A stretch of DNA of 44,989 nucleotides from an uncultured Methanomicrobiales archaeon (lineage in GTDB: Archaea; Thermoplasmatota; Thermoplasmata; Methanomassiliicoccales; Methanomethylophilaceae), in assembly GCA_937892275.1 (NCBI GenBank), contig CALAVG010000361.1, positions 1 through 44,989 on the forward strand, read 5' to 3'. Shown in pieces: positions 8,189 to 15,887 of the stretch. A program made the translations under genes and the position numbers. Positions within the stretch are counted from its first letter, which is position 1. Every line of letters begins with the position of its first letter. The notes beneath the pieces were generated by a model that had not been told where the DNA came from, searched no databases, and worked only from the letters and a program-made list of their open reading frames with translations.

Positions 8189-8728
8189 CTCCCATCTTTT
8201 GTACAATTTGTGTTCTTGGCCGATCTGGTCCAGGCACCTGCCGACAACGATGTTGACAAGGTCGTCGACGGTCTTGGGTTTGGGGTAGAAACCGGGGTTG
8301 GCATCCACGATGCGCACCCCCAGTCTTGCGAGCTTGAGCTCGTTCTCCAGCATGATCACGCTCTTAGGCGTCTCCCTGGGTAGGAGGACCAGCTTCCTGT
8401 CCTCCTTAAGGCATACCGCCACGGCGCGTGAGATCAGCGTATCGCCGATACCACATGCGAACTTGGCAAGCGACGATTCGCTGCAGGGTGCGACGATCAT
8501 AGCGTCGTACCTGAAGCTGCCGGAGGCGATCGATGCGAACATCTGGTCGTCCTCGTACACAGTGTCCGCCATGGCGTACACCTGTTCGACGGTGTAGTCT
8601 GTCTCGGCTTTCAGGATCTCCTTCGCCGTCTCCGACATGACAAGCATCTTCTCCCCTTTCAGTTCCTGGAGGAGGCGGACCCCGTATATGGATCCGGATG
8701 CACCTGTCATGGCGATGACGTATCTCAT
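8186..8728 (-). CDS. ubiX: UbiX/Pad-type flavin prenyltransferase
   Basis: The 180-residue flavoprotein starts with the family motif MTGASGSIYGVRLL. It contains the central IVAPCSESSLAKFACGIGDTLISRA segment and LLPRETP, both diagnostic of UbiX, which makes prenylated FMN for UbiD-type decarboxylases. Length is typical, though a little short of the 190 to 200 residues of bacterial forms. The ATG at 8728 lies five bases after the stop of the zinc-ribbon membrane protein gene, so both are in one operon. No ubiD partner is in the window. In archaea UbiD/UbiX homologues act in quinone-like, mevalonate-pathway or aromatic metabolism; which applies here cannot be read from the sequence. Confidence 0.9.
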   Translation of the reverse strand: MRYVIAMTGASGSIYGVRLLQELKGEKMLVMSETAKEILKAETDYTVEQVYAMADTVYEDDQMFASIASGSFRYDAMIVAPCSESSLAKFACGIGDTLISRAVAVCLKEDRKLVLLPRETPKSVIMLENELKLARLGVRIVDANPGFYPKPKTVDDLVNIVVGRCLDQIGQEHKLYKRWE

Positions 8729-8732
8729 GCTA

Positions 8733-9329
8733 TCAGCTGGTGAATTTGTGTTTGTTCTGGTAGATCAGGTAGCACATGACGAAACCGACTATCGCGAGGA
8801 GCAATCCCGAGATGTCCCCGATGAAGACCATGATCACCGTGAGTGCCGAGGCTGCGATGCACATGTAGAAGGCCATCTTGTAGTTCTCCAGCTTTCCGCA
8901 GTAATGGCTGGACACTATCGCTGCGATACCGCTGAGTGCGAAAATGACACCTTCGATGATGAGATTCGTCTTCAGTGCGTTCTTACCCGCTTCGGTGGTC
9001 GCACCGATCAATTCAAGGAACTGTTGGTAGTCATCCTGGGTTATGAGTCCTCTCTCCGCATAGTCCTTGAGCATGTCAAGCATTGTGTCCAGCATGATTC
9101 CGAACATGAATGCGAAGACGGCGACTATCAGTGCGAAGATGCCGTATACCAAGATGAGGACAGGGATGGCGCCCAGACTGTCCTGTCTCACGGGGGCGGT
9201 ACCGACCGTAGTATCGGGAACTGCCCTTTCTCCATCGGCCCTGACCGAGGCACCGCATTCAGGACAGAAATCTGCTCCGTCGGGTAACGATGCTCCGCAT
9301 TTGTAACAGAATTTTACCTCATCTGTCAT
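8733..9329 (-). CDS. Zinc-ribbon membrane protein
   Basis: The 198-residue protein begins with a double-CxxC zinc ribbon (FCYKCGASLPDGADFCPECGAS). A short linker follows, then about four hydrophobic helices: LGAIPVLILVYGIFALIVAV, LIIEGVIFALSGIAAI, KMAFYMCIAASALTVIMVF and ISGLLLAIVGFVMCY. No specific family function is recognised. I chose the ATG at 9329 because the zinc ribbon starts directly after it. An upstream in-frame extension has no ribbon or other recognisable content and would run to the border of the insertion sequence. The gene is co-transcribed with ubiX. Zinc-ribbon/TM proteins of this kind are common in archaea and usually uncharacterised. Confidence 0.8.
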   Translation of the reverse strand: MTDEVKFCYKCGASLPDGADFCPECGASVRADGERAVPDTTVGTAPVRQDSLGAIPVLILVYGIFALIVAVFAFMFGIMLDTMLDMLKDYAERGLITQDDYQQFLELIGATTEAGKNALKTNLIIEGVIFALSGIAAIVSSHYCGKLENYKMAFYMCIAASALTVIMVFIGDISGLLLAIVGFVMCYLIYQNKHKFTS

Positions 9330-9474
9330 GTCATGCTGATTAGAATACTTCTTATTAGTATTAGCGCCGTGGCTTTCAGGATAAGGGAATGGCTTTGGGG
9401 TGAAGATTCTATGACCACAGCAAGTATCATTACTGGAATCTTGGGCGTTCGTAATCGGTAGGATATGATCGATT

Positions 9475-9487
9475 CGTGACTTCGACA
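9475..9487 (+). repeat. Left terminal inverted repeat of the IS
   Basis: CGTGACTTCGACA is a perfect inverted match to 11396-11408. It is preceded directly by the target duplication CGATT at 9470-9474. Weak similarity continues inward for about 12 more bases. Confidence 0.87.
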
Positions 9488-9537
9488 CGTTGAAAGATTT
9501 CTCGATAGCCCAAGCTACCGAATTATGACCGAAACGG

Positions 9538-11202
9538 TCAATCTGACATGTATCCCAGCAGATATTGGGGGTTTATCTGTAACGTGTCCGTGATCTCGAA
9601 GTATCTTGATGTGACCTTGGCCGGGCCCTGTAGCCTAAGGGAGTTCTCGTCGCGGGAGTATGTAACGATCGTGTTCTGCACCTCGAATGCGAGGTGATAC
9701 ATCGTGAGCTGTCTGCCGTCTAGAAGGGTCTTGGCCCTTCTGAACATCGCATCCGCGATGTTCGATATCAATACCGCTATCGAGATGACAAACATCATCG
9801 CGTTCTCCCTGGAAGGTGTCTGCAGAAATATGGAATTCATACCCATGCCAGATTTCATGAGCCGGAATGACTGTTCCACCTTGTATTCCTGGTTGTAATA
9901 GGCCAGAACTTGCTCGTTCGTGACGGGTCTGTACGGGATCGGTACGGGTTCGCCCTCATCGACAGGCCTGTCCATGTTGGTGACCAATACGACGGTCTGC
10001 CTCTTTTCGGCCAACAATCTGATGTTGGTCTCGGAGATGAGCGGATCAAGATTCAGCTCCCACCAATCTGGAACATCCTCTGGATGTTCCGTCCTGTAGT
10101 GAACTGTGCAGACATTGAAGGAGAATGGCCCCGACGGATTCAACTCGAGAACGTCCAAGGACTTCAATGCATCGGCCTCGGTCGGGAATCTTCTCCCTTT
10201 GTAGCTATCGATGATGCCGGCGGCATCATCCATGGCCTTGTTACGCACCTTTTCCATCTCCCTTTCGACCTTCACGTCCCATCTGAATGCTACGAAGCGA
10301 AGAGGGACAACACGCCCTTTGACAAGCTCTACTCCCATCATCGTATCGGACATCCAGAGCCCTTTTTCCTCTGATTTGTACATTTTGGTCCCGACGGACC
10401 ATTCCTGTATCTTCTGTTTGGCCTTACCCGTGAATGTCTCCGAGCACTTGCTCACGAACCGCATCCTCATATCGATCATCTTGGCGATGTTGGCCTTGGT
10501 GGCGAGTTTGCAATCACCGACCATTATCATCTCCTCCAGTTCCTCCTCGGAGAAGATACGCTTGAAGTCGTCAAGCGTATCGCTATCCATCGTGGAATCG
10601 CTGGTGCCGCCACTGTACGGCCTCATGTATCTGATGATCCTGTTTCCGTTGGTCACAATTTGCAGTTCATACTGAAGCAGCTCGTTGTGGAGATCCTTGG
10701 CGTGCCCGTTGTGATCGGGCACCGCCGCACCGTCCTTGTCCGGCTCGTGTTCGAGTCCATAGTACGAAACATCGGTGCTGTCCATATGGTAGACGTTGGA
10801 GTAGAATCCGCACCAATCTGTGGCGAGCCCGGAGCATTCACTGAATAGTCCGGTCAGATCCGAATCGTACAGGGTATCCAGCCCTCTTGCGAGGGCTGTG
10901 TCGTACAGATCGTCCTTGTTCACACCGGGCCCGAACAGCCGATCCGTTGGTGCGGTGTTGTATGCGGTCTCCACCTTGTACAGCGGGAACTTCTTGTGAA
11001 CGTTGAAGGTCGGCCCTATCAGTGCCTTCACAACCATCCCCGGAGACAGATTCCTCTTCTCCGGATCGTAATTGCAGCGTTGGTCGATGAGACGTCTCAT
11101 TCCGGAGGCCTCGAACAGCGCCATACCGACAGCGTTGGCTGCAGGTATGCCCTCGTATTCGATCCCCTTGTGTTGGATTTTCATCTTCTCCTGCCCTTTC
11201 AT
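9538..11202 (-). CDS. IS1634-type DDE transposase
   Basis: The 554-residue transposase has the RNase H-like catalytic fold of the IS4 supergroup. The first acid lies in YHMDSTDVSYYG, the second in MIMVGDCKLAT. The glutamate lies in the C-terminal helix YYNQEYKVEQSFRLMKSGMG, resembling the YREK-type signature. The ORF is full length with no frameshift, so the element may still be mobile. The start ATG at 11202 gives MKGQEKMKIQHKG. A second ATG at 11184 (MKIQHKGIEYEG) is an alternative. Upstream, inside the element, lies a long palindrome that may control expression. It catalyses cut-and-paste of the 1934-bp element. Confidence 0.92.
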   Translation of the reverse strand: MKGQEKMKIQHKGIEYEGIPAANAVGMALFEASGMRRLIDQRCNYDPEKRNLSPGMVVKALIGPTFNVHKKFPLYKVETAYNTAPTDRLFGPGVNKDDLYDTALARGLDTLYDSDLTGLFSECSGLATDWCGFYSNVYHMDSTDVSYYGLEHEPDKDGAAVPDHNGHAKDLHNELLQYELQIVTNGNRIIRYMRPYSGGTSDSTMDSDTLDDFKRIFSEEELEEMIMVGDCKLATKANIAKMIDMRMRFVSKCSETFTGKAKQKIQEWSVGTKMYKSEEKGLWMSDTMMGVELVKGRVVPLRFVAFRWDVKVEREMEKVRNKAMDDAAGIIDSYKGRRFPTEADALKSLDVLELNPSGPFSFNVCTVHYRTEHPEDVPDWWELNLDPLISETNIRLLAEKRQTVVLVTNMDRPVDEGEPVPIPYRPVTNEQVLAYYNQEYKVEQSFRLMKSGMGMNSIFLQTPSRENAMMFVISIAVLISNIADAMFRRAKTLLDGRQLTMYHLAFEVQNTIVTYSRDENSLRLQGPAKVTSRYFEITDTLQINPQYLLGYMSD

Positions 11203-11240
11203 CTCATCACCTCCCTGACTTCAGATGCCTTCCTTTCAGG

Positions 11241-11292
11241 TTTAAGAATTATAATTTAACCAGCTATTGCTGGTTAAATATATATTCTTAAA
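11241..11292. repeat. Long palindrome upstream of the transposase gene
   Basis: Two 24-base arms pair at 20 of 24 positions around a TATT loop. The inner 11 bp (ATTTAACCAGC/GCTGGTTAAAT, 11254-11279) and the outer 9 bp (TTTAAGAAT/ATTCTTAAA) are perfect. It lies 39 bases upstream of the transposase start, inside the IS, in AT-rich sequence that also looks like the promoter. Confidence 0.7.
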
Positions 11293-11395
11293 TTTAATAA
11301 TAGCGGACAGAGGATGCCCTCTGAGATCGAAAATACCAGCTGAGATAGCGGTAGCTATCGTCAAAATCAATGTACGCAGACAGAATCGCTTAGAA

Positions 11396-11408
11396 TGTCG
11401 AAGTCACG
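11396..11408 (-). repeat. Right terminal inverted repeat of the IS
   Basis: TGTCGAAGTCACG is the reverse complement of the left end. It is followed directly by the second CGATT copy at 11409-11413. Confidence 0.87.
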
Positions 11409-11460
11409 CGATTAAGGGTAGTTTAGGATACTATTTAAACTACGTTTTAACTGTGCCCGC

Positions 11461-12891
11461 ATGCTCCTGATCATAGTATGCCTTCTATGTCTGTTGCTCG
11501 GTTTTGTGGTCTACAGCCGTGTGGTCGAGAGGATCGTCATACCCTACAGAAGCGAAACCCCTGCGATCAAGCACCCCGATGGAATGGATTACGTCCCTAT
11601 GTCGAAATTCAAGATCCATCTGATCGAGCTTCTCAACATAGCCGGTACAGGGCCTATCTTTGGTGCCCTTATGGGTGCTAAGTGGGGTCCGATCGTTTTT
11701 ATCTGGATCGTTGCTGGAACAATATTCGGCGGAGCGGTCCACGACTACATGAGCGGAATGATGTCTGCCCGGAATGAAGGCAGGTCGGCGACATTCCTGA
11801 TCCGCCATTATCTGGGTGAGGGTTCAAGATACCCTGTTCTTATCCTGATGATCGTCCTGATGGTCATGGTTGCAGCGACATTCGCAAGGAGCGCCAGCGA
11901 CCTTCTCTCCTTCATCACCGATATCCCCGCCGTGGCCTGGATCGTCATAATCCTTCTGTACTTCATCGCTTCGACCCTGCTCCCTATAGACAAGCTGATC
12001 GGTAAGATTTATCCCGTCTTCGGAGTGCTTCTCATCATGATGGCAGTCATCGTCCTCATAGGTCTCTTCGCCGGAGGCTACGAGATGCCCTCATTCACAC
12101 TCGAGAACCTTCACCCTGATAACGAGGCGTTCTTCCCCGACATGTTCATAACGGTCGCCTGCGGAGCCATCTCCGGATTCCATGCCACTCAGGCCCCGAT
12201 GGCCTCCAGGTGCATCAAGGATGAGAGGGACGGCCGCGTAGTGTTCTATGGCGCAATGATCGTCGAGTCCGTGATCGCAGTGATCTGGGCAGCCGCCGGA
12301 ATGGCATTCTACTCCGATACTTCCGCCCTTGCTGACGCTCTTGCATCGGGAGGAGCATCCGGAGTCGTGTACGATATCGCCATCAATGTCGCCGGGCCCC
12401 TGGGAGGTATACTGGCGGTCATCGGTGTGGTCGTATGTCCTATAACATCCGGGGATACAGCTCTCAGGTCGGCCAGGCTGATGGTTCAGGATGACAGAGG
12501 ATACGACTCCACCAAGCTGAGGAGCGGAGTGGCCATCACGGCGATTCTGCTGATCCCGATAGTGTTCCTCCTGACAATCGACTTCTCGGCCCTATGGAAT
12601 TACTTCTCGTGGATGAATCAGACACTGTCATGCATCATCCTCTGGACCGTGACCGTGTTCATCGTCTCGATCAGGAAGTACAACAACTTCGCATTGATCA
12701 CGGCCATCCCGGCAGTGTTCATGACCATGGTGGTGACCTCGTTCATCCTCTACTCGCCGATCGGACTGAATCTCGATTACGAGCCTGCAATGAGCATCGC
12801 TGCCGTTATCACGGTCATAATCACTGTGCTGTTCGTGAAGTACTACATCACCAGCGGAAGGGCGAAGAAGATCGAATGCGTGACGGACTGA
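11461..12891 (+). CDS. cstA: CstA-family (carbon starvation protein) transporter
   Basis: The 476-residue integral membrane protein has more than ten hydrophobic segments and the CstA hallmarks LLNIAGTGPIFGALMGAKWGP and HDYMSGMMSARNEG near the N-terminus. It also has CGAISGFHATQAPMASRC and CPITSGDTALRSARL in the middle. CstA proteins import peptides or pyruvate under carbon limitation. This copy is much shorter than the roughly 700-residue E. coli protein and resembles the compact archaeal and clostridial forms. The ATG at 11461 lies about 50 bases from the right end of the IS. A TATA-like TATTTAAAC (about 11433) remains between them, so its promoter seems intact. It is a single gene, with no partner evident. 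Confidence 0.9.
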   Translation: MLLIIVCLLCLLLGFVVYSRVVERIVIPYRSETPAIKHPDGMDYVPMSKFKIHLIELLNIAGTGPIFGALMGAKWGPIVFIWIVAGTIFGGAVHDYMSGMMSARNEGRSATFLIRHYLGEGSRYPVLILMIVLMVMVAATFARSASDLLSFITDIPAVAWIVIILLYFIASTLLPIDKLIGKIYPVFGVLLIMMAVIVLIGLFAGGYEMPSFTLENLHPDNEAFFPDMFITVACGAISGFHATQAPMASRCIKDERDGRVVFYGAMIVESVIAVIWAAAGMAFYSDTSALADALASGGASGVVYDIAINVAGPLGGILAVIGVVVCPITSGDTALRSARLMVQDDRGYDSTKLRSGVAITAILLIPIVFLLTIDFSALWNYFSWMNQTLSCIILWTVTVFIVSIRKYNNFALITAIPAVFMTMVVTSFILYSPIGLNLDYEPAMSIAAVITVIITVLFVKYYITSGRAKKIECVTD

Positions 12892-13113
12892 TCCTATAGG
12901 GCAGGTCCTGTTTCACGTATTCGATGTACCCTTTCACGATACACGGACAGTTCAGTTAATATACTACCGTGCAATTGGGAGAATCACGGATATCAGAGTC
13001 CCGTTTGTGGATTCTGCCGTGGAGGATGTTTCATCCTCAGGCCGTACGGGGGCAAGGTGCCGAACGTGCGGAGTACGAGTAATACTTGTTATACACTATT
13101 ATTTTAGCAACGC
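12892..13113 (+). other. Intergenic region with structured segment, no gene assigned
   Basis: No credible coding frame was found. A TATA-like TTAATATACT occurs near 12956-12965. Downstream is a perfect 7-bp hairpin GAGGATG/CATCCTC (13022-13038), enclosed by CCGT/ACGG (13017-13020 and 13046-13049). GC-rich sequence continues to about 13070. It could be a small RNA or the 3' end of the cstA transcript. No C/D or tRNA features were convincing. Confidence 0.35.
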
Positions 13114-13121
13114 TTATATAC
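13114..13121 (+). promoter_or_regulatory. TATA element of the rps19e operon
   Basis: TTATATAC lies 63 to 70 bases upstream of the rps19e ATG, after an AT-rich stretch. It predicts a transcript start near 13143 and a 40-base leader. Confidence 0.55.
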
Positions 13122-13183
13122 AACACCATTATACCAGAGTTCCAGTTAGGTCCGCCTTGTGTGGACTTTAGCGAGGTAATCAA

Positions 13184-13612
13184 ATGGTAACTGTCTACGA
13201 TGTTCCTGCCGAGCAGCTCATACTCAAGACAGCCCAGAAGCTCAAGGAGAACGATAAGATCGTTCCTCCCGAGTGGGCAGAGTATGTGAAGACCGGAAGG
13301 CACACAGAGAGAGCGCCTTCCCAGGATGACTGGTGGTACACTCGTGCCGCCTCCATCATGAGGAAGCTGTACGTCAAAGGACCGATGGGATCCTCCAAGC
13401 TCGCCGCCGAGTACGGTGGTTTCGCTGACAGGGGATCAATGCCTAACCAGGCAGTCAAAGGAAGCCGCAACATCGCAAGGAAATGCCTGATGCAGCTCGA
13501 GGCCGCCGGTTACTTGGTATCGAAGGATAAACAGGGCCGTGCAATCAGCCCAGCAGGCCAGTCCCTTCTGGACAATACTGCGAAAGAGGTCTACGACGAG
13601 ATGAAGGCCTGA
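13184..13612 (+). CDS. rps19e: Small-subunit ribosomal protein eS19
   Basis: This 142-residue basic protein is the archaeal/eukaryotic-specific S19e of the 30S subunit. Diagnostic stretches are YDVPAEQLILKTAQKLKE, PPEWAEYVKTGRHTERAP, DDWWYTRAASIMRKLYVKGP and SRNIARKCLMQLEAAGYL. The winged-helix-like fold is needed for small-subunit maturation. Length and start (ATG 13184) are standard. It heads an operon with PDCD5, L39e, L31e and aIF6, a gene order widely conserved in archaea. A TATA element lies about 65 bases upstream. Confidence 0.96.
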   Translation: MVTVYDVPAEQLILKTAQKLKENDKIVPPEWAEYVKTGRHTERAPSQDDWWYTRAASIMRKLYVKGPMGSSKLAAEYGGFADRGSMPNQAVKGSRNIARKCLMQLEAAGYLVSKDKQGRAISPAGQSLLDNTAKEVYDEMKA

Positions 13613-13627
13613 AAGGAGGTATCAGCA

Positions 13628-13957
13628 ATGGACGATCCGGAATTAGAGGCATTGAGGCAGAGACGCATGCAGGAGCTCCAGCAGCAGGCTGTTCAGCAAC
13701 AGCAGGAGGAGCAGAAGAGGCAGCAGGTCGAGATGCAGCTACAGAACGCAATGAGGCAGATCCTGACCCCCGAGGCCAGGGACAGGCTCAACAACATCAA
13801 GCTCGCGAACCCCCAGATGGCTCAGCAGCTCGAGATGCAGTTGGTCCAGTTAGCCCAGAGCGGAAGGATACCCGTCCCCGTCGATGACGCAATGCTGAGA
13901 AACATCCTAGGGCAGATCACCCCCAAGAAGAGGGAGATCACCATAGAGAGGAGATAA
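13628..13957 (+). CDS. PDCD5-family DNA-binding protein
   Basis: The 109-residue protein begins with a long charged, Gln-rich helix (LRQRRMQELQQQAVQQQQEEQ). It continues into the PDCD5 three-helix core with LTPEARDRLNNIKLANPQMAQQLE, then ends with ITPKKREITIERR. Archaeal members bind nucleic acid and are almost always encoded after rps19e, as here. A strong Shine-Dalgarno (GGAGGT, 13615-13620) precedes the ATG at 13628. The exact cellular role is unknown; the position suggests translation or ribosome assembly. Confidence 0.95.
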   Translation: MDDPELEALRQRRMQELQQQAVQQQQEEQKRQQVEMQLQNAMRQILTPEARDRLNNIKLANPQMAQQLEMQLVQLAQSGRIPVPVDDAMLRNILGQITPKKREITIERR

Positions 13958-13959
13958 TC

Positions 13960-14115
13960 ATGTCAAGTACAAAGGCCCCCGCAATGAAGGCAAGACTGAA
14001 CAAGAAGGTCAAGCAGAACCGCCGTGTCCCCGCATGGGTCATGATGAGGACCAGCAGGCAGTTCCTCCGCCACCCTAAGAGAAGGTCGTGGCGCATGAGC
14101 AAGATCAAGGAGTGA
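13960..14115 (+). CDS. rpl39e: Large-subunit ribosomal protein eL39
   Basis: This 51-residue, very basic protein matches L39e from end to end. It has KARLNKKVKQNRRVPAWVMM, then RQFLRHPKRRSWRMSKIKE. L39e lines the peptide exit tunnel of the 50S subunit and lacks a globular domain. The ATG at 13960 lies just after the PDCD5 TAA, and the stop TGA at 14113 is five bases before the L31e ATG. The order PDCD5-L39e-L31e-aIF6 is standard in archaea. It is short enough to be missed by length-filtered gene callers. Confidence 0.95.
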   Translation: MSSTKAPAMKARLNKKVKQNRRVPAWVMMRTSRQFLRHPKRRSWRMSKIKE

Positions 14116-14120
14116 TTAGG

Positions 14121-14384
14121 ATGGCAGATGAAATCGAGAGAACAATCGTCGTCCCCCTCAGGAAGACAAAGCAGGCACCCCGCACACGCAGGACCAACCG
14201 CGCTGTGAAGGAGCTCAGGGAGAACATCGCTAGGCACATGAAGGCCGAAGAGGATCAAATCTGGATCGACGCCAGTGTCAACGAGAAACTCTGGGCCAAC
14301 GGTATCCGCAACCCTCCCAACAAGATCACCGTCAAGGCAGTCAAGTTCGACGACGGTCTTGTAGAAGTCTCGCTCGCAGAGTGA
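14121..14384 (+). CDS. rpl31e: Large-subunit ribosomal protein eL31
   Basis: The 87-residue protein carries the L31e pattern ERTIVVPLRKTKQAPRTRRT, then RAVKELRENIARHMKA and IWIDASVNEKLWANGIRNPP. L31e sits near the tunnel exit of the 50S subunit. The ATG at 14121 follows the L39e stop by five bases, with GGAGTGATTAGG serving as the ribosome-binding region. An upstream in-frame ATG at 14088 lies inside rpl39e and adds a non-homologous MAHEQDQGVIR, so it is not used here. Confidence 0.95.
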   Translation: MADEIERTIVVPLRKTKQAPRTRRTNRAVKELRENIARHMKAEEDQIWIDASVNEKLWANGIRNPPNKITVKAVKFDDGLVEVSLAE

Positions 14385-14395
14385 GGTGAATCACG

Positions 14396-15055
14396 ATGAT
14401 GAGATTCTCACGTTACGCAGGAAACCCGAACATCGGAGTATACACAGCAGTGAACGAGAGTTTCGCATTCATCGCCGGAGATGCAGCCCCCGAGTTCGTA
14501 AAGGACGTCGAGGAGGCGCTGCAAGTAGAAACCACATTGATGACGGTGGCCGGATCATTCGTGATCGGGTCACTCGTCGTCATGAATTCCAACGGAGCCG
14601 TCGTCTCGGGTCTGGCCGACTCGAGGGAGATGGAGATCATCGGCGAGCGCATCAATTGCACGCCCATCGATGATCCTCTCAACGCCGCAGGAAACAACAT
14701 TCTGGCCAACGATAAAGGGGCGATAGTGAACCCCGAATACTCCAAGGGCATGATCAAGGTCATATCCGATGCATTGGGGGTCGAGTGCGTGCCTTCGGCC
14801 ATCGCAGGCATCAACACAGTCGGTTCTGTATGCAAGGCCACCAACAAAGGATGTGTATGTCATGCAGACGCTTCCGATGAAGACATCGAGCTTATCGAGG
14901 AAGTCCTCAAGGTGGAAGCGATCAGGTCCTCCGTCAACCACGGTTCCCGCATGGTGGGGGCAGGTATCCTGGCGAATTCCAAGGGTGCCCTGATCGGTGA
15001 CAACACCACACCCATCGAGATGGGAAAGATCGAAGAGGGTCTCGCACTCTACTGA
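14396..15055 (+). CDS. eif6: Translation initiation/ribosome anti-association factor aIF6
   Basis: The 219-residue protein folds as five repeats of about 45 residues around a pseudo-fivefold axis. The repeated pattern nn-IG--NxxG-LV appears at RYAGNPNIGVYT, SFVIGSLVVMNSNGAVV, GNNILANDKGAIVNP and ILANSKGALIGDNTTP. aIF6 binds the 50S subunit and prevents premature joining with 30S. The Shine-Dalgarno GGTGA (14385-14389) sits six bases before ATG 14396; a second ATG follows at 14399. It ends the ribosomal operon, and its stop directly abuts the stop of the opposite-strand hydrolase gene. Confidence 0.96.
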   Translation: MMRFSRYAGNPNIGVYTAVNESFAFIAGDAAPEFVKDVEEALQVETTLMTVAGSFVIGSLVVMNSNGAVVSGLADSREMEIIGERINCTPIDDPLNAAGNNILANDKGAIVNPEYSKGMIKVISDALGVECVPSAIAGINTVGSVCKATNKGCVCHADASDEDIELIEEVLKVEAIRSSVNHGSRMVGAGILANSKGALIGDNTTPIEMGKIEEGLALY

Positions 15056-15700
15056 TCAGTGGTCGAAGACCCAACATTCCTTGTTCTCCGGAAGATCCGC
15101 AGAAGTGATCTCCAGTTCGTTACCTATGAAGTCCACCGATTCGTTCGGTATTATGTCAAGGAACTTGTCCAGGGAGGAGAGTCTGAAGGACAATCCTCCG
15201 ACCATGAAGTGCATCGGGACGATTATCCTCGGATTGACGAGTTCGATGAACTCCTTCACCTCAGGGATCTCCATCGTGTAGACCTCTCCTACGGGTATGA
15301 AGAGGAAATCCACTCCTTTGATCGCATCGATGATTCCTTTTGAAGGGATGCAGCCGAGGTCTCCGCAGTGGCATATCGAGATGCCCTCCATATCGAATCT
15401 GTAGATGGTGTTGGCTCCTCTCTCCGCCCCTTCGTTATGGTCATGCCAGGATTCGTAACCGTAGACCTTGATACCGCCGTGGATCTCGTTGAGTCCGTAG
15501 GCGAATTTCAGGTCCTTGTGCTCTCCCTTGATGACCCTCGACGCGTTGTGGTCGTAATGGTCGTGCGTCATCAGCACGGTGTTGGCAGAGGCCACCGGTG
15601 GCCTGATCCCCAGGGATCTTCCGTCGTGGGGGTCGACGACTATCGTGGTGTCACCGTTAGAGAATTCGAAACATGCATGTCCGTGCCATCTGATGCGCAT
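15056..15700 (-). CDS. Metallo-beta-lactamase-fold hydrolase (UlaG/UPF0173-like)
   Basis: The 214-residue protein has the metallo-beta-lactamase architecture. WHGHACFEF is at the N-terminus, the metal motif is THDHYDHN, later ligands lie in ICHCGDLG, and a final histidine lies in IIVPMHF. This matches the UPF0173/UlaG-like metal-dependent hydrolases, whose substrates are mostly unknown. I chose ATG 15700 (MRIRWHGHACF) because family members start with this segment. A longer frame extends upstream, but that part is antisense to the acyltransferase gene and unrelated in content. It is convergent with eif6 with no gap. Confidence 0.9.
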   Translation of the reverse strand: MRIRWHGHACFEFSNGDTTIVVDPHDGRSLGIRPPVASANTVLMTHDHYDHNASRVIKGEHKDLKFAYGLNEIHGGIKVYGYESWHDHNEGAERGANTIYRFDMEGISICHCGDLGCIPSKGIIDAIKGVDFLFIPVGEVYTMEIPEVKEFIELVNPRIIVPMHFMVGGLSFRLSSLDKFLDIIPNESVDFIGNELEITSADLPENKECWVFDH

Positions 15701-15887
15701 GCCCCATAATCGGCGACCGTTCATAAAAAGAGGTATCATCAGTATTGTTCCGGATCCACATCGATATCCGACGTTCACGGACTTTCTCCAATTGCCTTCA
15801 TGACCTATACACAGCATACATCCAGAGTCATTTTCAGCGGTTAATATTATAGACAAGTCCAGCATTCCTGGATTGCAAAACGGTGAA

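Larger units (their letters stand above)
9475..11408 (-). mobile_element. Complete IS1634-family-like insertion sequence, 1934 bp
   Basis: The element carries one DDE transposase gene. It is bounded by perfect 13-bp terminal inverted repeats, CGTGACTTCGACA at 9475-9487 and its complement at 11396-11408. Both ends are flanked by the same 5-bp direct repeat CGATT (9470-9474 and 11409-11413). Size, terminal repeat length and target duplication match the IS1634 family. The intact ends and duplication suggest a fairly recent insertion. It landed in the divergent intergenic region between the zinc-ribbon gene and cstA, about 140 bp and 50 bp from their starts. Confidence 0.88.

Noticed and set aside
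9512..11357. Inner repeat AGCTACCG/CGGTAGCT as the IS ends
   Set aside because: It is shorter, lacks a flanking duplication, and lies inside the 13-bp terminal repeats that do carry CGATT on both sides.
12900..12950. TTCGATG stretch as a tRNA T-loop
   Set aside because: No acceptor, D or anticodon stems could be paired around it.
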